Origin: an uncultured Pseudomonadota bacterium
Lineage (GTDB): Bacteria > Pseudomonadota > Gammaproteobacteria > Steroidobacterales > Steroidobacteraceae
DNA: 64,000 nt
Reading direction: 5' to 3'
NCBI GenBank assembly: GCA_902826225.1
Contig: CADEED010000006.1
Coordinates: 1-64,000 of the forward strand
In this document: positions 43,560 through 51,741 of the stretch, piece after piece
Position numbering within the stretch: position 1 is the stretch's first letter
Layout of the letters: every line of letters starts with the position of its first letter
The notes under the pieces: generated by a model
The model's input: only the letters and a program-made list of their open reading frames with translations
Database searches by the model: none
What the model was told of the DNA's origin: nothing
Made by a program: the position numbers and the translations under genes

Positions 43560-44504
43560 GTGAAAACATGCAAGGCGATTGCCGCCACGCTCTTCCTTTG
43601 TCTCGCGTTTGCGCAGGTCCCGGCAGCGGCTGTCGCGGAAGACTTCCGCGGCAGCTGGACGGTGTCGCCGTCCGCGCAGCCGGGCCACGTGCAGCTCGGG
43701 CTGCACATCCGCCGGCCCGGCACGAACATGATGAGCCAGAGCGACTGGCAGACCAGCAAGCTGCAGGGTCTCGACCTCGCCACCGCCGCGAAGCACGACG
43801 TGCAGTGGGCCATCGTGGGCGACGCGGGCCGCGTCGATGCGAAGGGGTACATCGAGAAGGGCGAAGGCGCCGGCACCTTCCAGTTCACGCCCGACGCGAA
43901 GTTCGTCGGCGCCATGCGCGCCATCGGCTTCGACGGCATCGACGACGGCAAGCAGTTCGCGATGGCCTTGCACGACATCAGCCTCGATTACGCGCGGCAG
44001 ATGAAAGCCGAGAAGCTCGAGGGATTGAGCACCGACCAGCTCATCGCCTTCGGCATCTTCAAGGTGACTGGCGCGTACATCCGTGAACTGCGCGCCGAGG
44101 GCATCTCGGCCACAAAGGCCGACCAGATCATCGCCTTTCGCGTCCACGACATCTCACCCGCGTACATCCGCGGCGTGAAGGCGTGGGGCTTGAAGCCCAG
44201 CGAGGATCAGCTCGTCGCCATGAAGATCCACGGCGTGACGCCCGAGTGGGCGCAGCAGATGGCCGGCAACGGCTACGCGGATCTCAGCATCGATTCGATG
44301 ATCGCGTTCCGCATCCACGAGGTGACGCCGGAGTTCATCGAGAAGGTCCAGGGGATGGGGTTCAAGCATCCCGAGCCGGACGACCTTGTGGCGATGCGCA
44401 TCCACGAAGTGACGCCGGAATACATCGAGCAGCTGAAAGCGCGCGGCTTGAAGGACCTGACGATCGACAAGCTCGTGAGCCTGAAGATCCACGGAATCGA
44501 CTGA
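43560..44504 (+). CDS. Exported protein built from the same 28-29-residue repeats as the M56 sensor
   Basis: This 314-residue protein starts at GTG 43560 after AGGAG, 16 bp downstream of the M56 gene. A signal peptide covers residues 1-26 (ending AAAVA). Residues 28-130 are a beta-rich domain (FRGSWTVSPSAQPGHVQLGL, WAIVGDAGRVDAKGYIEKGE). Residues 131-304 contain six repeats such as LVAMKIHGVTPEWAQQM and LVAMRIHEVTPEYIEQL. The C-terminus KDLTIDKLVSLKIHGID nearly matches that of the M56 protein (KDLTIEKLIALKNADII). The shared repeat suggests the two bind each other or a common ligand in the periplasm. Confidence 0.85.
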   Translation: MKTCKAIAATLFLCLAFAQVPAAAVAEDFRGSWTVSPSAQPGHVQLGLHIRRPGTNMMSQSDWQTSKLQGLDLATAAKHDVQWAIVGDAGRVDAKGYIEKGEGAGTFQFTPDAKFVGAMRAIGFDGIDDGKQFAMALHDISLDYARQMKAEKLEGLSTDQLIAFGIFKVTGAYIRELRAEGISATKADQIIAFRVHDISPAYIRGVKAWGLKPSEDQLVAMKIHGVTPEWAQQMAGNGYADLSIDSMIAFRIHEVTPEFIEKVQGMGFKHPEPDDLVAMRIHEVTPEYIEQLKARGLKDLTIDKLVSLKIHGID

Positions 44505-44515
44505 CGGCAGACGCG

Positions 44516-45697
44516 TCAGGCGTTCGTCGGGACCTGCGATGCCAGGGACTGTCCAAGTGCTTCCGTCGCTGCCGGCGCGGTCTCGTCGCTCGACGGCGCC
44601 GCGGCGGAGAGCGCGCTCACGAGGAAGTCCACCTTCCAGCTCAGCGAGAATCGCGCGTGTTCCGCGTCGGCCGCCGAAAGCCGCGCAAGCACCGACTTCG
44701 TGAAGCTCGCAATCGTGTCGCGCGCGCTGGTCGGCGCGGGTGCGGGGGCGGGAACTGTCGGCACGTCCGTGGGCGCGATGACGACTTCCGTGGGCGTGAT
44801 GTCAGGGGTCGGCGCCGTTTCGACGGCCGCAGGCGCGGGGCCCGTCGGTTCGCGCGGCGCCGGTGCGGACTTCGCCGTCGTCACCGCGGGTAGCCGCTGC
44901 ACGTCGCTGTATCGCTGGGCCAACGAGATGCTGCGCGAATAACTCATCCTGAGATCGAACGCGCTGAGCGCATCAGACTCGATACCGACGCGCGCAGCCG
45001 CGGCGAATGCCGCCTCCACGTCTCCGCCGAAGAACTCGCCGGCGACGGCGTCGACATCGTCGAGCAGGTCGTTGATGGCCGCGAGCTCGTCGGCGTTGAG
45101 CTCGCCGTCGACTTCGATCGCGATGCGGCCGCGTGACAGCACGTTGACGCTCGCCGCCGTTGCCGTGCCCGCCTCGCCCGATACCTGCGCGACAGCGGCG
45201 GACGTGACTTCCTTCGAACGGAAGCGGATCGATACGCGATCGCCCTCGGTGGTCAGTATGTCGAGCGACAGGCGATTCTTGACGACTTCGCGCGCCGCCA
45301 CCGCGGATTTCGTGGTCTCCGCAGCGGATGAACCCGCCGCGTCCGCGAGTGCGTTGACCTCCGCGGCAAGCTGGCTCTTGAACGTCGAGACCGCGGTGTC
45401 GATGTCCTCCGCGGAAACACCTTCCGCGCGCAACGAGCGCGTGAGATCGAGCAGTGAGTGATCGAGGTTGAACTCGATGTCCGCGGCCGAGGTGCCGCGC
45501 TCGAGCTTGGCGCGGAATTTTTCGGCGAGCCCGCGCAATCCCGATTCGTCGTCGACGCGATGCGCGGCCAATGCGGCATCGCGAAACATGCGGACGAGCC
45601 CGGTCTGGGAGCGCGTTTCACGCGGGTCGCGGTCGCCCGCGACGGGTGTTCCGAGGATTGGATTCCGGGGGGAATCCTTGACTGTCATCGTGGACAT
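44516..45697 (-). CDS. Hypothetical protein with Pro/Ala linker (DUF5610-like?)
   Basis: This 393-residue protein has no signal peptide. Residues ~30-150 are helical (LRGLAEKFRAKLERGTSAADIEFNLDHSLL). A small beta domain spans ~150-200 (LSLDILTTEGDRVSIRFRSKE). Residues ~205-270 contain LNADELAAINDLLDDVDAVA and LSAFDLRMSYSRSISLAQRY. A Pro/Thr/Val linker (280-330) precedes a C-terminal helix pair. The pattern reminds me of DUF5610-type proteins, but this is uncertain. It converges on the repeat-protein gene with an 11-bp gap. Confidence 0.65.
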   Translation of the reverse strand: MSTMTVKDSPRNPILGTPVAGDRDPRETRSQTGLVRMFRDAALAAHRVDDESGLRGLAEKFRAKLERGTSAADIEFNLDHSLLDLTRSLRAEGVSAEDIDTAVSTFKSQLAAEVNALADAAGSSAAETTKSAVAAREVVKNRLSLDILTTEGDRVSIRFRSKEVTSAAVAQVSGEAGTATAASVNVLSRGRIAIEVDGELNADELAAINDLLDDVDAVAGEFFGGDVEAAFAAAARVGIESDALSAFDLRMSYSRSISLAQRYSDVQRLPAVTTAKSAPAPREPTGPAPAAVETAPTPDITPTEVVIAPTDVPTVPAPAPAPTSARDTIASFTKSVLARLSAADAEHARFSLSWKVDFLVSALSAAAPSSDETAPAATEALGQSLASQVPTNA

Positions 45698-45799
45698 GAG
45701 TCGTTCCCAGGGCCGCTGCGCGGCCAGCAGATTATGTCGCCACTCTGGGGAACGGCCGGGCGCGGGAAAACTTGAGGGTTTCCGCGCCCGGTCGGGGAC

Positions 45800-46798
45800 T
45801 CAGCGGGAGTTCTGTCGGGTCAGGATGCCGTCGAGGTAGCTGGCCGCTTCCGGCGAATCCGACTGCGCGAGCCAGAAAAGCGCCTTCTTGCGTTGCTCGG
45901 CCGACAGCGTCCGATCCTGCGCGGCTGCGACCAACGCCTTCGTCGAGCGATCGTCCGGCAACTGTGACAGCGCGAAGATCGCGTGCTCTCGGACGGAGTC
46001 GTCCTGGTCGTTCTTTGCCGCAGCGAGGAGCGGCTCCTCGGAGTTGGGCACGCCCGATTGCGCGAGCCAGAACCAGGCTTGCTGGCGCACGTCGCTGTCG
46101 TGGTCGGTGGTGCCCTGCTTGATGAGTTCGGCCGCGATGCGCGGCGACTTGGACTGCGTGATCGCGAACGCGGCATGCTTTCGAACTTCCGGATCCTTGT
46201 CGTTGAACATGGCATTCGAGGTGAGGTCCGCGCCGGGCTGGCCGCGCAGCATCGCCACCCAGAAGATCGCGCGCTTGCGGTATTCGACCTCGGCGTCGCC
46301 GCGCGCCATCGCGCTCAGCGCGTCGAACGCCACCTTGCCGCGATGCATCGCAAGCGCGGCGAGCGCCTGCTCGTCGAGGTCGTGGCGCGACGTCGGCGTG
46401 TCACGCAGCTGTTTGTGGACGGAGAGAGTCCAGCGCGCGCTATCGTCCGTGGCGATGTTCTCGAGCTCCTGCACCGGCGCCTTCGACTCGACCGGACACG
46501 ACGCGGCCAGCGCGCGGATGCTCGCGAGCTTGCCGCCGGACGTCCTCGCGTAGATGCGAATCGAATCCGTCTTCGCGCCGTCCTTTGAGCCGTAGCCGAA
46601 GCGTTCGTCGTCGAGGTCGCACTTCGTGAACTCGTTTGGGCGGTTGTTCCAGCAACACCACGCCGGCGAGCCTTCGACCGCATCCACCTTCCAGCTTGTC
46701 CAGCCTTCCTTCGGCAGAACGAACTCGGCCGCGGACAACGGCGAGACGACCGAAGCCGCAAGCATCAGGGCGGCCGCCCGGATCATTTTCGTGTTCAT
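45800..46798 (-). CDS. Exported HEAT-repeat protein (downstream copy)
   Basis: This 332-residue protein starts at ATG 46798, coupled to the preceding gene by TGATG. The signal peptide (MIRAAALMLAASVVSPLSA) is followed by a ~100-residue domain with paired cysteines (AWCCWNNRPNEFTKCDL). At least five HEAT-like repeats of ~31 residues follow, e.g. RKHAAFAITQSKSPRIAAEL, RQQAWFWLAQSGVPNSEEPL, REHAIFALSQL and RKKALFWLAQSDSPEAASYL. Such alpha-solenoids are protein-binding platforms. It is the last gene of the sigma/anti-sigma/HEAT operon. Confidence 0.85.
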   Translation of the reverse strand: MNTKMIRAAALMLAASVVSPLSAAEFVLPKEGWTSWKVDAVEGSPAWCCWNNRPNEFTKCDLDDERFGYGSKDGAKTDSIRIYARTSGGKLASIRALAASCPVESKAPVQELENIATDDSARWTLSVHKQLRDTPTSRHDLDEQALAALAMHRGKVAFDALSAMARGDAEVEYRKRAIFWVAMLRGQPGADLTSNAMFNDKDPEVRKHAAFAITQSKSPRIAAELIKQGTTDHDSDVRQQAWFWLAQSGVPNSEEPLLAAAKNDQDDSVREHAIFALSQLPDDRSTKALVAAAQDRTLSAEQRKKALFWLAQSDSPEAASYLDGILTRQNSR

Positions 46799-47712
46799 CA
46801 CTTCTTCTCCAGCGTCTGGTCGATCACCTGCAGTGCCGCGTCGCCGTCCATCGTCATGATCATGCGCAACAGCGCGCGCTTCTCTTCGGTGGTCTTCGCG
46901 ACCTTGTAGAGTTCGAGCATCCCCTTGTCGTCTTCCGCGATCATCATGCCGTGCATCGCGGCGTCCTTGATCTCCTTGTCTGCCGACTTTGTGTAGATCT
47001 CGCGCAGCGCCACCTTTGCCGCGTCGGTGTCGATGATGCCGATGCGCTGGACCGCGTCGACGCGCAGCGACTTCTCGCCGGTGCCATCCGCGATCTTGCG
47101 CAGGCTCTCGAGATCGCCGCTGATCGCGTAGGCCTCGAGCAGGCCGCGTGTCGCCCTGGCGTTGCCGTTGAGCTTGCGCAGTTCTTCCGTCGCGCCCATG
47201 GCGCCGAGGAGCTGGATCGCCTCCGAGGCTTCTTCTTCCGTCTTCGCGGTCGTCGCCACTTCGAAGAGGCCCGACTTGTACTCGGAGATCATCCAGGCCT
47301 CCAGGACGTTCTTCTTCACGTCCGCCGAGCCGGTGTTGTAGACGTCCTTGAGCTTGGCCAACGCGGCCGGGTCGCCGCCAATGCCGATGCTGCGGATCGC
47401 TTCGCCACGCAGCTCGGCATTCGTCGAGCGCGCCGTCTCCAGCAGTATGCCCTGCGCTTCCGGCGTTTCGATCTGACCGAGCACGAACAGCGCGCGGCGC
47501 TTCACGAGCGTCGTCTGGTTGCCGGCGAGCACTTTCTTGAGGATGGGCAGCGAGCGATTCGAATCCTGCGACATGAGGCCTTCGAGGGCCGCGATGGCGA
47601 GTTCTTCGTCGTCGGTGGGGGCACGGTCTTCCGCGTCGGGCTTGGGTGCCGCCTGCGCAGCCGCCGCGGCGGCGAGCATCAGTGCGAGCATCAGGTTTCG
47701 GGCGAGTTTCAT
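46798..47712 (-). CDS. Exported HEAT-repeat protein (upstream copy)
   Basis: This 304-residue protein starts at ATG 47712 with GAGG eight bases upstream; TTG 47718 is an alternative. The signal peptide (MKLARNLMLALMLAAAAAAQA) precedes roughly eight helical repeats: LVKRRALFVLGQIETPEAQGIL, LRGEAIRSIGIGGDPAALAKL, VKKNVLEAWMISEYKSGL and SLRVDAVQRIGIIDTDAAKVAL. It lies 15 bp downstream of the anti-sigma gene, so it is in that operon. With its neighbour it probably forms a periplasmic scaffold or sensor for the sigma switch (inference). Confidence 0.85.
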   Translation of the reverse strand: MKLARNLMLALMLAAAAAAQAAPKPDAEDRAPTDDEELAIAALEGLMSQDSNRSLPILKKVLAGNQTTLVKRRALFVLGQIETPEAQGILLETARSTNAELRGEAIRSIGIGGDPAALAKLKDVYNTGSADVKKNVLEAWMISEYKSGLFEVATTAKTEEEASEAIQLLGAMGATEELRKLNGNARATRGLLEAYAISGDLESLRKIADGTGEKSLRVDAVQRIGIIDTDAAKVALREIYTKSADKEIKDAAMHGMMIAEDDKGMLELYKVAKTTEEKRALLRMIMTMDGDAALQVIDQTLEKK

Positions 47713-47727
47713 GATCAATACCTCGAA

Positions 47728-48444
47728 CTACAAAGTGGTTGTTTGGGGTTTGGATGCGGGCGGCGCGGCGCCGAGACGGCCCTGCATCACGCGGAGTTCG
47801 AAGGCGAGCTGAGCGACGCTTCCGGACGTGTCGCTGCCTTCGGACTGCAGACTTTCGAGAACGGGTGAGAACGCGCGCAGCACGCGCGCGAGCTGCGGCT
47901 CGCCGGCCTTCTCGGCGGCGAGCGCGAACATGCGGTTCTGCTCGATGATCGTGTCGACGAGGCGCTTTCGCTCCTCGGGCGTCGAGCTTTCGAGCGAGGC
48001 GAGCTGGCGTTCCGTGGTTGCGAGATGCGACTTCAAGCCGCGTTCATAAGGAGTGGTGCCACCGCCGGTAGCAGCCGGCGGCGGCGTCACGTCGGCAGTC
48101 TGCACCGCAGGCTGCCGGGTGAACTGGTAGACCACGCTGATCGAGAGCACCGCAGCCGCCGCGGCCGCGAGCCAGGGCGTGGTGTTGAAGCGGCGGCGAG
48201 TAGTCTGCGCGGCGGTAGTTTGGTGGGTGGCGGCCAGCGCGAGCGCCGTGCGCCAGCGCTGCTGGACGGCGTCCGGCACGTCAACTTCCGGGATCGCCGC
48301 GGCCGCGTCGAGCTTGCCGACGAGCTTGTGCAGACGCTGCGCGAGCTCCGGCTGTTCGGCGAGGGCCGAGCCGACCCGGGCGCGCTCGGCGGGGCCGAGG
48401 CCGTCGCGGTAGTAGTAGAGCAGCAGGTCTTCGTCGGAAATCAT
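47728..48444 (-). CDS. Probable anti-sigma factor, single-pass membrane protein
   Basis: This 238-residue protein starts at ATG 48444, overlapping the sigma gene stop by ATGA (48441-48444). The N-terminal cytosolic domain (MISDEDLLLYYYRDGLGPAERARVG...LAQRLHKLVGKLDAA) would bind the sigma factor. A helix at about 95-112 (PWLAAAAAAVLSISVVYQF) crosses the membrane. The periplasmic part is helical/coiled-coil (TTERQLASLESSTPEERKRL). No zinc-binding H-C-C motif is present. The role is assigned from gene order and topology. Confidence 0.75.
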   Translation of the reverse strand: MISDEDLLLYYYRDGLGPAERARVGSALAEQPELAQRLHKLVGKLDAAAAIPEVDVPDAVQQRWRTALALAATHQTTAAQTTRRRFNTTPWLAAAAAAVLSISVVYQFTRQPAVQTADVTPPPAATGGGTTPYERGLKSHLATTERQLASLESSTPEERKRLVDTIIEQNRMFALAAEKAGEPQLARVLRAFSPVLESLQSEGSDTSGSVAQLAFELRVMQGRLGAAPPASKPQTTTL

Positions 48445-48977
48445 GATTCGCTCCGCCAGATGTGCATATCGACGCGCAGTTTTCGGACAGCGCGGAACAA
48501 CATGCTTTTGACGTTGTTGACGTTGGTTTGGGTGCTCTCGGCGATTTCTTCCAGCTTCCAGCCCTCGACGTGCTTGAGCAGGAAGGCCTGGCGCTCGATG
48601 GCGGAGAGACGTTGCATCGCGACGCCGAGGTCGCGGTCGAGCTCTTCGCGGAACATGTCGCGGTCGGGGGTGGAGTTGCTGGAGTCCGCCTCGAAGGCTT
48701 CGGGGTCGTACGCGTCCTCGGCGAGTCGCTTGCGGCGGCGCGTGAGGTCGATCGCCGCGTTGAGCGCGATGCGATGGATCCAGGTGTCGAGCGCGGCGTC
48801 GCCGCGGAATTCGGCGCGGCGATCCCAGGCTTTGAGGAGCGCGGTCTGGACGGCGTCCGCGGCCATGTCGGGGTCGCGGGTGATGCGCAGGCAGGCGTTG
48901 TACCAACGCTTGGAGCGCTCGGCGAGGAGGAGTTGGAAGGCGTCGGGTTCCGCGCGGGGCTTTGGCACACTGAGCAC
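48441..48977 (-). CDS. ECF-type RNA polymerase sigma factor
   Basis: This 178-residue protein starts at GTG 48977; a second GTG at 48968 is possible. Region 2 spans about 12-85 (RSKRWYNACLRITRDPDMAADAVQTALLKAWDRRAEFRGDAALDTWIHRIALNAAIDLTRRRKR, as consecutive blocks). Region 4 spans about 118-170 (LSAIERQAFLLKHVEGWKLEEIAESTQTNVNNVKSMLFRAVRKLR, likewise). It is translationally coupled to its presumed anti-sigma factor and heads the four-gene sigma/anti-sigma/HEAT operon. Autoregulation from the ~200-bp upstream gap is likely. Confidence 0.92.
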   Translation of the reverse strand: MLSVPKPRAEPDAFQLLLAERSKRWYNACLRITRDPDMAADAVQTALLKAWDRRAEFRGDAALDTWIHRIALNAAIDLTRRRKRLAEDAYDPEAFEADSSNSTPDRDMFREELDRDLGVAMQRLSAIERQAFLLKHVEGWKLEEIAESTQTNVNNVKSMLFRAVRKLRVDMHIWRSES

Positions 48978-49186
48978 GGGGAATTGGACGGCGGCGCGTC
49001 AGGAAAAGTTAGTCAGGCGATGATGATCACCGCAAAAACAAAGGCTTAGGTGTTAGTAGGCCGACATCAGACATGAGAGAGAACCGTCTCGCGCGCACAG
49101 TAAGTTGAATATTCGATTCCACCGCCCCAGCAGAAGCTCTCGAATCCGAACATCGAATTGATGAAGACGTGGCAGAGATGGGTCAA

Positions 49187-50593
49187 TTAGCGCTTTGAGC
49201 GCTTCGAAGGGAAAAGTGGGCGCTGAGGGCCATTCCGACGGCCACCCTTCTCCTCGACAAGCGCCCCGACTGCGACAGTTAATCTCTCTAAAGCACTTCG
49301 AATTTCCGAAACGACTTCGGCGTCTTTTCGAGAAAAGTCCGCCTCATCTGGAGCTGACTTCGAAGAGTTTACCGTCGAGTAAATACCAGGAGCGAGCTCG
49401 ACAATTGCACCACCGCTGGTTCCAGTAGGTATGCCATCGAGCGCATTGTGACGTGTGCGTCCGATTGCAACGAGCTCCGAGAAGGAGATATCGCAGTTTG
49501 GTGGTGATAGAAAGTCTTCCCTCCGGTGCAATTCGCGCAATATCCGCCGCGCACTTGTTGGAAGCTCAAGTCCCCCGCTCTCAGATCGCGAGAGGTCTAA
49601 TCGACTATCTGCAGCCAATCCGGCGAAGAATCCGTACCACATACTCGCTGTTGGGGCGGCTGCCGCGATCGGTTCGAGCAGCTGCGCATGCTGAATGGAG
49701 CCAGGAGCAATCCGGCTAACTAGATAGCCAAGCATTGCCGCGCGCAAATCCTCTTCTTGCGAACTCACAGCCGGAACACTACGAACAAACTCGACAAATG
49801 CCATGACGCGCTGCTCTCGGGGCCCATGCATTTGCGCCTCAGCAACTTCGAATGCTTGGAACGCCATAAACACAGATGGAGGACGCCCTCCAGTTCGAAG
49901 CATTTCCCGACATGCACTTCGCAACGGAGTTTCTTGTGACTTCGATAGCTCATACGTGTTGTGAGAGCCCGCAGCGTCAATGATGATTGCCACGACACGC
50001 GCCACTGTGCCTACATCGAGCGGTCTTGAACGCTGGCCAGTCATCCGGCGAACGGAGTCCCAAGACTCAACGAGCTGATTCCAGTCCCTAAACTCGGGGT
50101 AGAGTGCGGCGGCACGAAACATCGCAAAAGAAAGAGTGCTCATGAATGACGATGCGGGAAGTGACTCGAGAGCCACATCCGATATCTTCGATGACGCCAG
50201 CACCTCTCCCATGACTGTTCCGACTCCCGGCCAAGTCAGATGTCCAAGAGATGGTTCTTTTCGTGCGCTTGCGGTGGCTTCGAACTCTGACCTGGTGAGT
50301 AAGCGAACATACGCAGTGAAGGGTCGAATCTTCGCCGCGTAAGTTGTAATCCACGCCGCCCAGTCACTCGCGGAGCCGTCTTCGCAGACAAGCATCTCTG
50401 GCAAGTGCGAAGGAGCCTCGAAAATGTCTTTGGACCAGACCGCGATAACTTCGGTAGGCCTAAGGCGACGGCTCGCAATTTCGGCGTAACCAGTTACAGG
50501 ACGAAGTCGAAGCTGTGACGGCCGACCAACGGCGAGGAGATCGCCAAAGTCTGCTCGTTCTACAACAGCGCTGTACGGAACTGACTCGATCAC
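49187..50593 (-). CDS. Unknown protein, third gene of the kinase-helicase operon
   Basis: This 468-residue protein is coupled to the helicase gene by ATGA at 50590-50593. It has no signal peptide or membrane helix. The N-terminal half contains beta-prone and aromatic-rich segments (AWITTYAAKIRPFTAYVRLLTR). The middle is helical (SFAMFRAAALYPEFRDWNQLVESW, CREMLRTGGRPPSVFMAFQAFEVAEAQ). A C-terminal GTSGGA (391-396) superficially recalls a serine-protease box, but without a supporting His/Asp order. I recognise no family. It shares the low GC of its operon and is presumably the operon-specific effector or adaptor. Confidence 0.75.
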   Translation of the reverse strand: MIESVPYSAVVERADFGDLLAVGRPSQLRLRPVTGYAEIASRRLRPTEVIAVWSKDIFEAPSHLPEMLVCEDGSASDWAAWITTYAAKIRPFTAYVRLLTRSEFEATASARKEPSLGHLTWPGVGTVMGEVLASSKISDVALESLPASSFMSTLSFAMFRAAALYPEFRDWNQLVESWDSVRRMTGQRSRPLDVGTVARVVAIIIDAAGSHNTYELSKSQETPLRSACREMLRTGGRPPSVFMAFQAFEVAEAQMHGPREQRVMAFVEFVRSVPAVSSQEEDLRAAMLGYLVSRIAPGSIQHAQLLEPIAAAAPTASMWYGFFAGLAADSRLDLSRSESGGLELPTSARRILRELHRREDFLSPPNCDISFSELVAIGRTRHNALDGIPTGTSGGAIVELAPGIYSTVNSSKSAPDEADFSRKDAEVVSEIRSALERLTVAVGALVEEKGGRRNGPQRPLFPSKRSKR

Positions 50594-51741
50594 TTTTTCC
50601 CCTTTTTCGGGAACAGGTCCGCCAGATCTGGCTTCGACTTCGGCGGCTCGACTGCTACCCGCGCCTTCTCAAGATATCCCGGAATGTTCCCGTCCGAGTA
50701 TATCGACAGCGTGGTCTTCGCTCTCGTTATGGCTGTGTAGGCAATTCTCTTCTGGTTTTCCCCAAGCCTTGAGAGATGTTGCATCAGCCCCAGATGCATC
50801 GCTCGAAACTCGAGCCCCTTTATGTCTTGCAAGTGGGATATGTAGATCAGGCGCTCGGCCTCGTCACTACCCGATTCTCTATGCGGAAGCAGATTATTCA
50901 CCAAGGACGTGGACTCAAGGAACCCGCGGATGGCATCTCGATCAACTTTTCTGGGAGCTGCCACACCCAAGAGCTCACCAGGGTAAGCAGCAAGCTGAAT
51001 CTTCAGCGTCTTTTCCATGGCTTCCATTTGCCCCTGATCACTAGAACATTGGAAGAAGTGCACTGCTGACGCCGGCCCCTTGTAGTTGCAGTTCTGCCCA
51101 ACCGACTCGAGACCCGCCGCTGCCCCTACAGCGTCAGCAGCGCGGCAGATTTCATGACTTATGCGGTAGTGCGTCTTGAGCTCGATTTTCTTTGCCTTCG
51201 CGCCAACTAAACCGAGCGCGTCGTCTGCGCTGAAGATCCTTTGCTTTGAGTCACCAGCGAAGCAGACATTCTTTGCGCACTTGAAGAAGACTTCGACTTC
51301 CTCGGCCAGGCAATCCTGAGCCTCGTCGATCAGCAAACAGTCGACGTGTCCTTCTAGGGCGGGTTTGCTTTCAATGAGCGCTAGAACGCGCTTTGCGATC
51401 GTTCTTCGCTTCTCAACCAGCGATACATCGTCCAAGTCGTCGACCTCAACGGCGTTCTCCCGAAGGAGCACTATCTCCCAAGACAACATCTTTCGAATCT
51501 TGTTGCGCGGCACGTCGTAGTGCACGCCGCCTCTGACCACGAAGTCGTGTAGAGCTTCGTTGAACATCAACACGAACACATTTGGCATGTCCGACCGAAT
51601 CAGATACTCGGCGCGTATCAAAAGAAGATTCGTCTTTCCCGATCCTGGCGGCCCCACCAGCAAGTAGTTTCCCTTTGCCGGCAGGCCAATAGCGCGCTTT
51701 TGATCGGGATCGAGATCTGCAATGTCGAGCCACCAGCTCAT
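50590..51741 (-). CDS. Compact superfamily 1 (UvrD/Rep-like) helicase
   Basis: This 383-residue protein carries SF1A motifs: Q-like motif DLDPDQKRAIGL, Walker A G30-P-P-G-S-G-K-T37, Walker B D139-E-A-Q-D143, motif III GDSKQRIF (163-170), motif IV/V KGLEF (308-312) and motif VI AYTAITRAK (334-342). At half the size of UvrD it lacks most of the 1B/2B insertions, similar to minimal ATPases found in defence and toxin systems. It overlaps both neighbours by ATGA, so the three proteins are made in fixed ratio. The C-terminus is Lys/Pro-rich. Confidence 0.88.
   Translation of the reverse strand: MSWWLDIADLDPDQKRAIGLPAKGNYLLVGPPGSGKTNLLLIRAEYLIRSDMPNVFVLMFNEALHDFVVRGGVHYDVPRNKIRKMLSWEIVLLRENAVEVDDLDDVSLVEKRRTIAKRVLALIESKPALEGHVDCLLIDEAQDCLAEEVEVFFKCAKNVCFAGDSKQRIFSADDALGLVGAKAKKIELKTHYRISHEICRAADAVGAAAGLESVGQNCNYKGPASAVHFFQCSSDQGQMEAMEKTLKIQLAAYPGELLGVAAPRKVDRDAIRGFLESTSLVNNLLPHRESGSDEAERLIYISHLQDIKGLEFRAMHLGLMQHLSRLGENQKRIAYTAITRAKTTLSIYSDGNIPGYLEKARVAVEPPKSKPDLADLFPKKGKK

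Noticed and set aside
49000-49186. Possible extra gene piece downstream of the orphan gene (minus-strand CHVFINSMFGFESFCWGG)
   Set aside because: Only about 36 codons, with no start or RBS and in a composition-transition zone. It may be a remnant but cannot be supported.
49187-50593. GTSGGA motif near the C-terminus of the orphan protein as a trypsin-like protease site
   Set aside because: No histidine and aspartate boxes occur in the required order and spacing upstream. The short motif is probably coincidental.
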